Notes under the pieces: generated by a model
Database searches by the model: none
What the model was told of the DNA's origin: nothing
Seen by the model: only the letters and a program-made list of their open reading frames with translations
In this document: in pieces, positions 1-7,502 of the stretch
Layout of the letters: every line of letters begins with the position of its first letter
Position numbering within the stretch: the first letter of the stretch is position 1
Made by a program: the position numbers and the translations under genes
Assembly: GCA_902826155.1 (NCBI GenBank)
Contig: CADEDU010000004.1
Location: 1-19,435, forward strand
Direction: 5' to 3'
DNA from: an uncultured beta proteobacterium
Lineage (GTDB): Bacteria; Pseudomonadota; Gammaproteobacteria; Burkholderiales; SG8-39
Length of the DNA stretch: 19,435 nt

Positions 1-372
1 TACGTACCCGACGCGGCGGCGGCCTTGCGAGAGATGCACCGCGTGCTCAAGCCCGGCGCACAACTGATCCTGTCGACGCGTGGGCAGTATCCCGAGCATC
101 ACGACGAGTTGTGGCGATTCCTGCCTGATGGCCTGCGACTGCTCGCGCGTCCGTTCCGAACGGTCGAGATCGAACCCGAGGGCCATTCGGGAAGCGGACT
201 GATGACGGCACTCAACGTACTGATCCACCGCAATCTGGAGGAGACCCGTCTCGGCCGGATCACGGCGCGCACCAGCACACCGCTGCTCAACTCGCTTGGT
301 TTGATGCTCGATCGCCTGGCGCCGCACGACTCGCGCTTCACCTGCGGGTTCAGCATGCGGGCCGTCAAGTAG
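1..372 (+). CDS. Class I SAM-dependent methyltransferase, C-terminal fragment
   Basis: The gene enters from outside the window; the frame is open from base 1 and ends at a TAG at 370-372. The visible 123 codons carry the typical late part of a type-11 methyltransferase Rossmann fold: an alanine-rich helix, then REMHRVLKPGAQLILSTRG, the post-motif II/III segment where a helix leads into a proline-glycine turn and a beta strand. The SAM-binding glycine motif would lie upstream and is not seen. The substrate cannot be told. A TTG at 25 and an ATG at 34 are internal codons, not starts, because the conserved helix begins before them. It converges on the amidohydrolase gene with a 34-bp gap. Confidence 0.75.
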   Translation, partial: YVPDAAAALREMHRVLKPGAQLILSTRGQYPEHHDELWRFLPDGLRLLARPFRTVEIEPEGHSGSGLMTALNVLIHRNLEETRLGRITARTSTPLLNSLGLMLDRLAPHDSRFTCGFSMRAVK

Positions 373-376
373 CGAA

Positions 377-397
377 CGAGCGTCACCGAAGCGCTCG
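377..397. terminator. Weak hairpin between convergent genes
   Basis: CGAGCG (377-382) and CGCTCG (392-397) form a 6-bp inverted repeat with a 9-nt loop in the short gap between two convergent stop codons. There is no T-run on either side, so intrinsic termination is only a guess from position. Confidence 0.25.
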
Positions 398-406
398 CGT
401 CTGCCG

Positions 407-2122
407 CTACGAGGCGATTTTTCCTTTCATCACCTGCCCGGCGAACAGGCCGGTCGATTCGCCGTTCTCGAGCGTGACCGTGCCGTTGACGATCGTGGTG
501 CGAATGCCTTGGGCTTTCTGCACCAGTCGTCGCGCTCCGCCGGGCAGATCGGTCTCCACGGTGGGCATGCACGGACGCACCCGGCCTTCCTCCAGCAGCA
601 GCACGTCGGCCTTGTAGCCCGGCTGCAGCAGGCCGCGGTCGGTGAGCTCGAACGCGGTGGCGTTGTCGTGACTGAGCTTCCTGATCGCACGCTCCAGGGT
701 GAACGCACGGCGCTTGTCCACCCAGTAGTGCAGAAAGTGCGTCTGCAGCGACGAACCCATTTCCTGGCACACGTGCGCGCCGGAATCGGAGAAGGTCGCG
801 AGCGTGCACTCGCGCTCGAGCATCTGCAGGATGTCGTCGCGCGATTCGTTGACCAACGGCTGCACGAACACCTGATCTTCATTGGCGAGGGCGAGATCGA
901 TCATCACCTCCACCGGATGGCGGCCACCGGCACGCGCCAACTCATCGACCGTCGGATCGTCCCAATCCACGCCCTTCATCGCGTAGAGGTTGCCGTAGTC
1001 GGGTTTGCGCGCATCGAGCGTGGCCGCGCCGCCGCCCTGCAACCGGGAGTCCTTGGGTTTCATCGCGGCTTCGGCGGCGATCAGTTCGCGCCTCACCGCG
1101 GGGTCGCGCAGGCGAGTCTTCTGCTCATCGAGCGGCAGGCTGCGCACCGCTCGCCACGCCGGCAGCACGTCGAAGGGCAGGTACGACTTGAGCGAGAAGA
1201 TCGCGTTGATCGAGCGCGTCGTGGACTGCGCGAACACACGGCCGCCCGCCGCGTTCATCTGCTCGATCATCTGGACTTGCGGTTGCCACGATGGCGGCTC
1301 GACGCCCTGGCGCGTCGAGATCAATCCGAACATGATCGGCCGCTTGTACGTGATCGCATAGCGGTGCATGCGCTCGAGGAACGCGCGGTTGCTCGTGGCG
1401 GTGTCGACCTCGGGGCCGGTCTGGTAGATGCCTGCGCCGGCCTGCGACATCGCCCCGAGAATCGCTTCGATCTCGCGCCAGTCGGCGATGCGGCTCGCTA
1501 CCGGCGTACCGTCGGGGGTCATGTGCGTGTGCGAGCGCGAGCTGGAAAATCCGAGCGCGCCGGCGCGCAGCGCCTCCTGCACGGAGCGCGCCATCTTCGC
1601 GATCTCGTCTTCGCTCGCTTTGTCGGTGAGCGCGCGCCGGCCCATGACGTACATGCGCAGACCCGAGTGGCCGATGTACATGCCGTGATTGAGCGCCTTG
1701 GGCCGACGTTCCACCGCCGCGAGGTACTCGGGAAACGACTCCCAGGTCCAGTCGATGCCGGCGGCCATCGCCGCGGTGGGAATGTCTTCGACGTACGAGA
1801 GGCTGTCGGCGTACCACTGTCGGTCGGCAGGCTTGCACGGTGCCAGCGTGAAGCCGCAGTTGCTCATGACCACCGATGTCACGCCGTGCCAGCACGAGCA
1901 GCTGCCGAGTGGATCCCACATTACTTGCGCATCCATGTGGGTGTGGCCGTCGATGAAACCGGGGCTCACGATCAGGCCATCGGCATCGAGCGTGCGTTTC
2001 GCTGCTTCAGTCACACGGCCAATCGCGACGATCCGATCGCCTGTGATGCCGACGTTGGCAACGAAGCGGTCGCGCCCCGAGCCGTCGATGACCGTACCAC
2101 CACGAATCAGCAGATCCAGCAT
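407..2122 (-). CDS. D-aminoacylase-type amidohydrolase (N-acyl-D-amino-acid deacylase family)
   Basis: A 571-residue metal-dependent hydrolase of the amidohydrolase superfamily, D-aminoacylase branch. Near the N-terminus is the small beta-sandwich segment with LIRGGTVIDGSG, then PGFIDGHTHMDAQ with the metal-binding His60 and His62, then SNCG with Cys89, the position of the cysteine zinc ligand known from D-aminoacylases. Towards the C-terminus, FSDSGAHV supplies the conserved aspartate. The C-terminal part returns to the beta-sandwich (GYKADVLLLEEGRV). The family removes acyl groups from N-acyl-D-amino acids or cleaves related amides; the true substrate is not known here. ATG at 2122 is preceded by GGGAG. 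It lies 126 bp downstream of the CoA ligase on the same strand, so it is probably the last gene of that set. Confidence 0.85.
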   Translation of the reverse strand: MLDLLIRGGTVIDGSGRDRFVANVGITGDRIVAIGRVTEAAKRTLDADGLIVSPGFIDGHTHMDAQVMWDPLGSCSCWHGVTSVVMSNCGFTLAPCKPADRQWYADSLSYVEDIPTAAMAAGIDWTWESFPEYLAAVERRPKALNHGMYIGHSGLRMYVMGRRALTDKASEDEIAKMARSVQEALRAGALGFSSSRSHTHMTPDGTPVASRIADWREIEAILGAMSQAGAGIYQTGPEVDTATSNRAFLERMHRYAITYKRPIMFGLISTRQGVEPPSWQPQVQMIEQMNAAGGRVFAQSTTRSINAIFSLKSYLPFDVLPAWRAVRSLPLDEQKTRLRDPAVRRELIAAEAAMKPKDSRLQGGGAATLDARKPDYGNLYAMKGVDWDDPTVDELARAGGRHPVEVMIDLALANEDQVFVQPLVNESRDDILQMLERECTLATFSDSGAHVCQEMGSSLQTHFLHYWVDKRRAFTLERAIRKLSHDNATAFELTDRGLLQPGYKADVLLLEEGRVRPCMPTVETDLPGGARRLVQKAQGIRTTIVNGTVTLENGESTGLFAGQVMKGKIAS

Positions 2123-2198
2123 CCGGCACTCCCGATGGTGTCGAGTTTTTCGTGGGCAGCACGCTGTTGTGAGCAGCGCCTTCCTTGCCGTGGATCAT

Positions 2199-2212
2199 GG
2201 CACCGCGGTGCC
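2199..2212. other. 14-bp perfect palindrome between ligase and amidohydrolase genes
   Basis: GGCACCGCGGTGCC is a perfect palindrome located 36 bases past the ligase stop codon and 76 bases before the amidohydrolase start. It could be a partial terminator, an mRNA-stabilising hairpin or a binding site. No T-run follows. The rest of the 126-bp gap shows nothing I can name. Confidence 0.25.
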
Positions 2213-2248
2213 GGCAGCGTCCAGTCGCGGTGATCGGCGCGAGGCTGC

Positions 2249-4102
2249 TCAGCGTTGGCCGGCTACCAGCACGCGCTCGGGGGGATTCACTTCGTACAGC
2301 GCCTCGACCTCGGCTGCGCGGCTCGCCAGCATCGCGCGTTGGTTGATCGATCCTTTGTCGGTGATCTCGCTCGCATCGATGGAGGGCGGCGTGGTGAGCA
2401 CAATCGCGCGCACGATCCGCGTCGCGCTGCCGGTTGCCTGCTTCGCGAACTCGTCGAGCAGTTTTTGGAACTGCGTGCGAACCGCTGTGTGCTGCAACAC
2501 CGTCGACCCGGCGGCGGTGTGCGGCAACTCGGGGCACAGCGCCCGGCACGCTTCGACGTTCGGAATGATCAGTGCGCCGACCGTGTCGCGGTTGAGCCCG
2601 GCGATCACGACGTCTTGCACATAGGGCGCGCCCGCGGCGATCACCCTGGCGCGGAGCGGGCCGACGCTGACCCAGGTGCCGGTGGCCAATTTGAAGTCTT
2701 CAGCGACGCGACCATCGAACACCAGGCCAAACGTCGGGTCGCTCGGGTCGACGAAACGCACCGCGTCACCCATGCGGTGATAGCCTTCTTCGTCGCGTGC
2801 GGCACGCGTCAGCTCCGGTTGTCGCCAATAGCCCGGCGTGATGCTCGGACCGCGCACGCGGCATTCGAGTTTGTCGCCCTCGGGTGTGAGCTTCACTTCC
2901 ACGCCGGGCACGGGCGTGCCGATCATTCCCGAGCGCACGCCGTCACGCGTGGTGAATGTGATCGACGGCGCCGTCTCGGTGGCGCCCAGTCCGGTCACCC
3001 ACAGAACGCGCCGGCCGCACGTCTGCACGGCCAATTCGTCCATCGCGTCCCACACCGGTTGCGCGAGTCCGGCGCCGGCGTAGAACAGCAGCTTCAATTG
3101 ACTGAAGAAGTTGGTGCGCAGTTCGGCGTCGCGGCGCAGATGCGGAACGAGTTCTTCGAAGCCGCGCGGCACGTTGAAGTAGACCGTCGGCGCGATGCTG
3201 CGCAGGTTCTCGACGCTGCGCCCGAACAGCGCCGGCACCGGCTTGCCCTCGTCGATGTAGAGCGAGCCGCCGTTCCAGATGGTGAGGCCGAAGTTGTGAT
3301 TGCCGCCGAAGGTGTGATTCCACGGCAGCCAGTCGACCAGCACCGGCGGCGCGTCCGCCAGCGCCGGCAGCGACTGCAGGATCATCTGCTGGTTGCTGCA
3401 GAGCATGCGCTGCGTGTTGATGACTGCCTTCGGGTTGCCGGTGGACCCCGAGGTCAGCAGGAACTTGGCAACGGTGTCCGGCCCCGTGGCAGAGAAGGCG
3501 CGCCCGACGGCATCGATCGGCTGCTCGCGCTCCAGGTCGGCGAACGGCGTGATGCGACGGCCGGTGACTGATCCGTTCGTGGCGATGACTTCCGTATCAG
3601 CCGGCACGACGTCGCTGATCGCGCGAGCGAGCTTCGTAGCGTCGCTCGCAAACACCAGGCCGGGTGTCATCAGCTCGAATACGTAGCGCAGCTTGGCCAG
3701 GTCATTCGAGATCAGCGAGTACGCCGAGGAGATCGGTACGTAGGGAATTCCTGCGTGCATCGCGGCCAGTGCCAGTAGCGCGTGCTCGACGTCGTTGTCC
3801 GACAGGATCGCGATCGGCCGCTTGATCGACAGGTCGCGCTGGAGCAGTGCGGCGCCGATGCGCTGAAATCGACGGAATGCCTCGGCATAGGTGAGAGTGC
3901 GCCAGTTGCCCTGCGCGTCGCGCTGTCCGATGAACACACGCTCGGGGGCGCGATCGACCCATTCGGCGAAGCGTTGCGTCAGGCGGGTCGGATGCGCCGC
4001 CAGCGGCTCGGGCGTGGTCAGCAGGATCGATCCGTCGGCCCGGCGCGCTACATTCACTGCGCTCGAGCGCAGCGGCACCGCGCGAACGCCGGCCGCGCTC
4101 AT
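2249..4102 (-). CDS. Feruloyl-CoA synthase-like AMP-forming acyl-CoA ligase
   Basis: A 617-residue ANL-superfamily ligase, which activates a carboxylic acid to its acyl-CoA through an acyl-AMP. Core motifs are present in order: the P-loop LLTSGSTGNPKAV (about 215-227), VTGLGATETAP (about 369-379), YHRMGDA (441-447), and the hinge FDGRVAEDFKLATGTWVSVG (462-481). The hinge wording, the stretch PISSAYSLIS and the C-terminal TDKGSINQR are characteristic of feruloyl-CoA synthases, which start side-chain removal from ferulate, caffeate and p-coumarate. The start ATG at 4102 overlaps the stop of the upstream hydratase gene by 4 bp (ATGA), so the two are translationally coupled. The exact aromatic acid is an inference; other aryl or acyl acids are possible. 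Confidence 0.85.
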   Translation of the reverse strand: MSAAGVRAVPLRSSAVNVARRADGSILLTTPEPLAAHPTRLTQRFAEWVDRAPERVFIGQRDAQGNWRTLTYAEAFRRFQRIGAALLQRDLSIKRPIAILSDNDVEHALLALAAMHAGIPYVPISSAYSLISNDLAKLRYVFELMTPGLVFASDATKLARAISDVVPADTEVIATNGSVTGRRITPFADLEREQPIDAVGRAFSATGPDTVAKFLLTSGSTGNPKAVINTQRMLCSNQQMILQSLPALADAPPVLVDWLPWNHTFGGNHNFGLTIWNGGSLYIDEGKPVPALFGRSVENLRSIAPTVYFNVPRGFEELVPHLRRDAELRTNFFSQLKLLFYAGAGLAQPVWDAMDELAVQTCGRRVLWVTGLGATETAPSITFTTRDGVRSGMIGTPVPGVEVKLTPEGDKLECRVRGPSITPGYWRQPELTRAARDEEGYHRMGDAVRFVDPSDPTFGLVFDGRVAEDFKLATGTWVSVGPLRARVIAAGAPYVQDVVIAGLNRDTVGALIIPNVEACRALCPELPHTAAGSTVLQHTAVRTQFQKLLDEFAKQATGSATRIVRAIVLTTPPSIDASEITDKGSINQRAMLASRAAEVEALYEVNPPERVLVAGQR

Positions 4103-4908
4103 GGCGACACCTGCACCTTGGCCGCACGCTTTTCCATGAACGCGCGCATGCGCGCCTTGGCGTCGGGCTCGCTCTGCGCGATCGCGGACATGAGCGATTC
4201 CATGAACAGGCCGGTGTCCTGGTCGGCGCTGGCGATGCGTGGCAGCGCGTGCATCAGCGCGAAGTTGGTCGCGCGGGCATTGGCAGCGATCTTGTGCGCC
4301 AACTTCAGCGCGAGGCCGAGACCCTGTCCGGCAGGTTCAAGGTAGGTAGAAATCCCGAGTGCCTGACCTTCGCCCGCGTTGAAGGTCCGACCGGTGAACA
4401 TCATGTCGGCCATGCGATGCACGCCGATGATCCGTGGCAATCGCACCGATGCACCGCCACCGACGAAGATGCCGCGCTGCGCTTCAGGCAAGGCGTAGAA
4501 CGCAGTGGTTTCGGCGACGCGTACGTGTGTGGCGCACGCCAGTTCCAGGCCGCCGCCGACCGTTGCCCCATGCATGACGCCCACGATCGGCACCGTACCG
4601 AACTGCAGACTGTCCAAGGCGCGATGCCACATGCGCGAATGCAGGATGCCCTCGGCGGCCGAGTGCTCCGCCAGCGACGATAAATCCAGCCCGGCGCAGA
4701 AGTGATCGCCGGCGCCGCACAGCACGGCGGCGCGTATGTCTCCGGGCATGGCTTCGAATAGCGCCCCCAGCGCGCGGATCGTGGTGTCGTCGACGGCGTT
4801 ACGCTTGTCGGGGCGCGCCAGACGCACGATGGCGACCTCGTCTTCGCGCTCGACCTGCAGCGAGGCCGGGAGCGTGAGGCCCTCGAACTGGATGGCGGGA
4901 TGCGTCAT
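4099..4908 (-). CDS. Enoyl-CoA hydratase/isomerase (crotonase family)
   Basis: A 269-residue crotonase-fold protein. GAGDHFCAGLDL (about 66-76) forms the first half of the oxyanion hole and VMHGATVGGGLELAC (111-125) the second. Both catalytic glutamates of true hydratases are there: Glu122 in GGGLELA and Glu142 in PEAQRG, matching Glu144 and Glu164 of the rat enzyme. Hydroxycinnamoyl-CoA hydratase-lyases lack the first of these and carry a different NWGIPPG segment, so simple hydration of an enoyl-CoA fits better than vanillin-forming lyase activity. I take the ATG at 4908 (CACCGAGGAACC upstream, GAGG about 4-5 nt away) rather than the in-frame codon at 4935, which sits in the regulatory gap. 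It is the first gene of the minus-strand set, divergent from the LysR gene. Confidence 0.85.
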   Translation of the reverse strand: MTHPAIQFEGLTLPASLQVEREDEVAIVRLARPDKRNAVDDTTIRALGALFEAMPGDIRAAVLCGAGDHFCAGLDLSSLAEHSAAEGILHSRMWHRALDSLQFGTVPIVGVMHGATVGGGLELACATHVRVAETTAFYALPEAQRGIFVGGGASVRLPRIIGVHRMADMMFTGRTFNAGEGQALGISTYLEPAGQGLGLALKLAHKIAANARATNFALMHALPRIASADQDTGLFMESLMSAIAQSEPDAKARMRAFMEKRAAKVQVSP

Positions 4909-4961
4909 GGTTCCTCGGTGGTCAGTGGCAAACAAGCGGCAAGCGCGGTCCCGCGATTGTG

Positions 4962-4979
4962 GCGATACTCAGTTATCGC
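4962..4979. promoter_or_regulatory. Inverted repeat in the hydratase/LysR divergent region, candidate LysR operator
   Basis: GCGATA (4962-4967), a 6-base spacer and TATCGC (4974-4979) form a perfect inverted repeat, 18 nt upstream of the LysR start and about 54 nt upstream of the hydratase start. LysR proteins usually bind such dyads between their own gene and a divergent target. It is not an exact T-N11-A box, so the assignment rests on symmetry and place. Confidence 0.4.
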
Positions 4980-4997
4980 GTCGAGATGGGGAAGCGA

Positions 4998-5930
4998 ATG
5001 ATCGATATAAGCAGAGCCGATATCAGGAAGGTCGATCTGAACCTGCTTCTGGTCCTGGAGGTGCTGTTGCGCGCGCAGAGCGTGACCAAGGCGGCCGCTG
5101 CGCTCGACATCAGCCAGCCGGCGATGAGCCTGGCGTTGCGCAAGCTGCGCGAGACGTTCGACGATCCGCTGTTCATCCGGCGATCGCACGGTATTTCGCC
5201 GACCCCGCGCGCGGCACAACTGCTCGGCCCGCTGCAGACCCTGCTCGATCAGGTACGCAACGACGTGCTGCGGCGTCCGGGTTTCGATCCTGCCAGCGCG
5301 CGCCGAACCTTCACGTTCAACATGGCCGACGTGGGGGAAATGGTATTTCTGCCGCGGTTGCTTGCTCGCGTGCGCGAACTCGCGCCGGGCGTCGATCTGC
5401 GCACCGTATCGATGCCGCCCGACAGCCTCGCCGAAGCGATGGAGCAGGGCGCCGTCGATCTTGCGGTCGGCTACTTCCCCCAGTTGGGCGGCGCGTCGAT
5501 CTACCAGCAGCGCCTGTTCAGCCACTCCTTCGCCTGTGTGGTCCGGGCGGGGCATCGGCTCGCGCGGGGCAAGCTGACCAGGAAGCAGTTTCTCGAAGCC
5601 GAGCACGTCGTGGTGCAGCAGGAAGGCAAGAGCCATGAGCTGTTCGAGAACGCGCTGGTCGCGCAACGGCTCAGTCGCCGCGTCGTGCTGAGCGTTCCGC
5701 ACTTTCTGGCGCTGCCGCTGGTGATCGCGGAGTCCGATCTGATCGCGACAGTGCCGCACGCGATCGGCACGACCATCGCGAAGATGACGGCCGTGAAGGT
5801 GTTGCCACCGCCGATCCAGGTGACGCGCGCCGAGGTGAAGCAGCTATGGCACGCCCGCTTTCACGCCGATCCGGAGAACAAGTGGATGCGCGGCGTGATC
5901 GCGGAGCTGTTTCTCGCGCGGCGCGGGTAA
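4998..5930 (+). CDS. LysR-family transcriptional regulator
   Basis: A 310-residue regulator. The winged helix-turn-helix occupies about residues 12-70: DLNLLLVLEVLLRAQSVTKA, then AAALDISQPAMSLALRKLR as recognition helices, then DDPLFIRRSHGISPTPRA as the wing. The rest is the two-lobed effector-binding domain. The DLNLLLVLEVLL opening and DPLFIR are typical of the group that includes NodD- and LinR-like regulators of aromatic catabolism. ATG at 4998 is chosen because GGGGA stands 6 nt before it and it gives the usual LysR length; the in-frame ATG at 4986 and GTG at 4959 lack this. Divergent placement makes the hydratase-ligase-amidohydrolase set its likely target, with a CoA-ester or hydroxycinnamate-like effector as a guess. 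Confidence 0.9.
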   Translation: MIDISRADIRKVDLNLLLVLEVLLRAQSVTKAAAALDISQPAMSLALRKLRETFDDPLFIRRSHGISPTPRAAQLLGPLQTLLDQVRNDVLRRPGFDPASARRTFTFNMADVGEMVFLPRLLARVRELAPGVDLRTVSMPPDSLAEAMEQGAVDLAVGYFPQLGGASIYQQRLFSHSFACVVRAGHRLARGKLTRKQFLEAEHVVVQQEGKSHELFENALVAQRLSRRVVLSVPHFLALPLVIAESDLIATVPHAIGTTIAKMTAVKVLPPPIQVTRAEVKQLWHARFHADPENKWMRGVIAELFLARRG

Positions 5931-5995
5931 CTCTACGCCGTCGTGGTGAATTCAACCGTTACGTTTGGCGTCGCAACTGCGACGCTGCCGTAGAG
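5931..5995. terminator. Nested hairpins between convergent LysR and OsmC-like genes
   Basis: Two nested inverted repeats fill the 68-bp convergent gap. The inner one is GCGTCGCA (5968-5975) / TGCGACGC (5978-5985), effectively a 7-bp stem with a 4-nt loop. The outer one is CTCTACG (5931-5937) / CGTAGAG (5989-5995). There is no clean T-run, so a bidirectional terminator is likely but not of the canonical type. Confidence 0.4.
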
Positions 5996-5998
5996 CGG

Positions 5999-6379
5999 TC
6001 ACCTGCCTTTGAAACGCTGGATCAGGTCGGCGCCTTCGGCTGCGCTCACTCCGCCGAGCGCGAATCGCAGCTCGACCGAGTTGAGCAGCGTCACGTCGGG
6101 TCGCACCGGCTTGCTGCGGTCCATCATGCCGGCAATATCGACCGCGATGCTGCGCAGGGCGATCTTGGCATCGCGTGCGATCGCCTGGATGAGTTCCACC
6201 CCGCATGCCGCGATGCTGGCGAGAAACAACTCGGCGGGCGTCACCTCCTCGCCCGGACAGCCGTTCTGCACCGGACCGTCGACGATGAAGTGGTGGTTGC
6301 GGATGCTGCATTGAACGCGCCCGAACGTCTCGGTGGATCGCGCTACTGCCGCGTAGTTGCGGATATCGGATTGCGCCAT
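5999..6379 (-). CDS. OsmC-like protein
   Basis: A 126-residue OsmC/Ohr-superfamily protein. The family core is clear: FIVDGPVQNG, then GEEVTPAELFLASIAACGVEL (43-63), where Cys59 sits at the position of the first redox cysteine at the start of the long central helix. Cysteines 24 and 41 are also present, but the second family cysteine of Ohr/OsmC (the VCP motif in the C-terminal part) is missing, so organic hydroperoxide reductase activity is doubtful and a YhfA-like or other role is possible. The start is firm: AAGGAG stands 6 nt before the ATG at 6379. It is divergent from the oxygenase gene across a 238-bp gap in which I see no convincing promoter. Confidence 0.8.
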   Translation of the reverse strand: MAQSDIRNYAAVARSTETFGRVQCSIRNHHFIVDGPVQNGCPGEEVTPAELFLASIAACGVELIQAIARDAKIALRSIAVDIAGMMDRSKPVRPDVTLLNSVELRFALGGVSAAEGADLIQRFKGR

Positions 6380-6617
6380 CGACTTCTCCTTTCCCTTCTC
6401 GTTGGCCTTCTGATTGGAGTGCGCCGAAGCAAGCTAGCATGGCGGGAACCGCGATCGCCACGCATCGGTCGTGCCTATGGGCTGCGCGCTTGATTCTACC
6501 GGGTCATACCGATGGGGAGGCGTGGCGACGGACGGGCACACGCAAAGTCGCGAGCGGGCCGCCTCAGGTGGGCTTGCCGTGGCCGATCCCCGGCAGAATT
6601 CCGATCGGAGGATTGCG

Positions 6618-7502
6618 ATGAGCACGAAAAGCCTGGACGCGAGCTGGACCGGCTGGCTGAACGAAAACATCCAGCGCGGCTGCAATACCGAGGAGCTGTT
6701 GCGCATCCTGCTGCAGAACGCGTTCGACATCCGTTCGATCCGCGCGGCGATGGGGGTGTTCTATCCGGCCAATTCGCCCACTGCGCTCAGAGCCGAGAAT
6801 CGTGCGCCCGATCCGATCGACTATGCGGCGGTGACCAATCCGCGGCTTGCACAGGCGGGGAGTCGTGCCGTTCGGTATCCGACTGACAAGCTCCAGCTCT
6901 ACACCATCGAGCGCTTCATGAGCGATGCGGAATGCGACGAGACGGTCGCGCTCATCAACCGTCACCTGCGCCCGTCGACGGTGACGATTTCGTCGAGCGA
7001 CCGAGCGTTTCGTACCAGCCAGACAAGCGATATGTCGCTGCTCGGAGATCCGCTCGTAGGGCGGCTGGACGATAAAATCGCCGCAGCGTTAGGTGTGCGG
7101 CTACCTTACTCCGAGGGCATTCAGGCGCAGCGCTACGACGTGGGCCAACAGTTCAAGCAGCACACCGACTATTTCGAGCCCGGCACGCCGGAATATGCGC
7201 AGCACGCGGGGGCGCACGGCAATCGCACCTGGACGTTCATGGTGTACCTCAACGACGTCGCGGCGGGCGGTTCCACGCGTTTCTTCGCGCTCGATCACGC
7301 ATTCGAGCCGGTCAAGGGGATGGCCGTGGTGTGGAACAGCCTGCGCGCCGACGGCACGGTCAACCCCGACTCGATCCACGCCGGCATGCCGGTCGAAGCG
7401 GGCCACAAGATCATCATCACCAAGTGGTTCCGCGAGCGCGGCGTCGGGCCGATGTTGTACGAGGATGGCGACGCGCGGCCGCTTACGCTATCGGGCGGTT
7501 GA
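6618..7502 (+). CDS. 2-oxoglutarate/Fe(II) oxygenase, prolyl 4-hydroxylase alpha-subunit type
   Basis: A 294-residue protein with the double-stranded beta-helix of prolyl 4-hydroxylases in its C-terminal half. The Fe(II) triad is visible as His182-x-Asp184 (FKQHTDYF) and His254 (DSIHAG), and Lys264 (GHKIIITKWF) is the expected 2-oxoglutarate carboxylate ligand. TWTFMVYLNDV and GGSTRF are the usual strand motifs. These enzymes hydroxylate proline or other residues in a protein or peptide; the target here is unknown. The N-terminal 85 residues are a less conserved helical part. ATG at 6618 is chosen because GGAGG lies 6 nt upstream, although the frame is open back to 6471. Its last 20 bases overlap the 3' end of the hydrolase gene on the other strand. 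Confidence 0.85.
   Translation: MSTKSLDASWTGWLNENIQRGCNTEELLRILLQNAFDIRSIRAAMGVFYPANSPTALRAENRAPDPIDYAAVTNPRLAQAGSRAVRYPTDKLQLYTIERFMSDAECDETVALINRHLRPSTVTISSSDRAFRTSQTSDMSLLGDPLVGRLDDKIAAALGVRLPYSEGIQAQRYDVGQQFKQHTDYFEPGTPEYAQHAGAHGNRTWTFMVYLNDVAAGGSTRFFALDHAFEPVKGMAVVWNSLRADGTVNPDSIHAGMPVEAGHKIIITKWFRERGVGPMLYEDGDARPLTLSGG

Noticed and set aside
509..2233. Long plus-strand frame (574 codons) opposite the amidohydrolase
   Set aside because: High-GC antisense shadow; its translation is rich in Arg/His/Ala and shows no domain, while the minus-strand frame has a clear family.
2255..3571. Long plus-strand frame opposite the CoA ligase
   Set aside because: Antisense shadow with no recognisable motifs.
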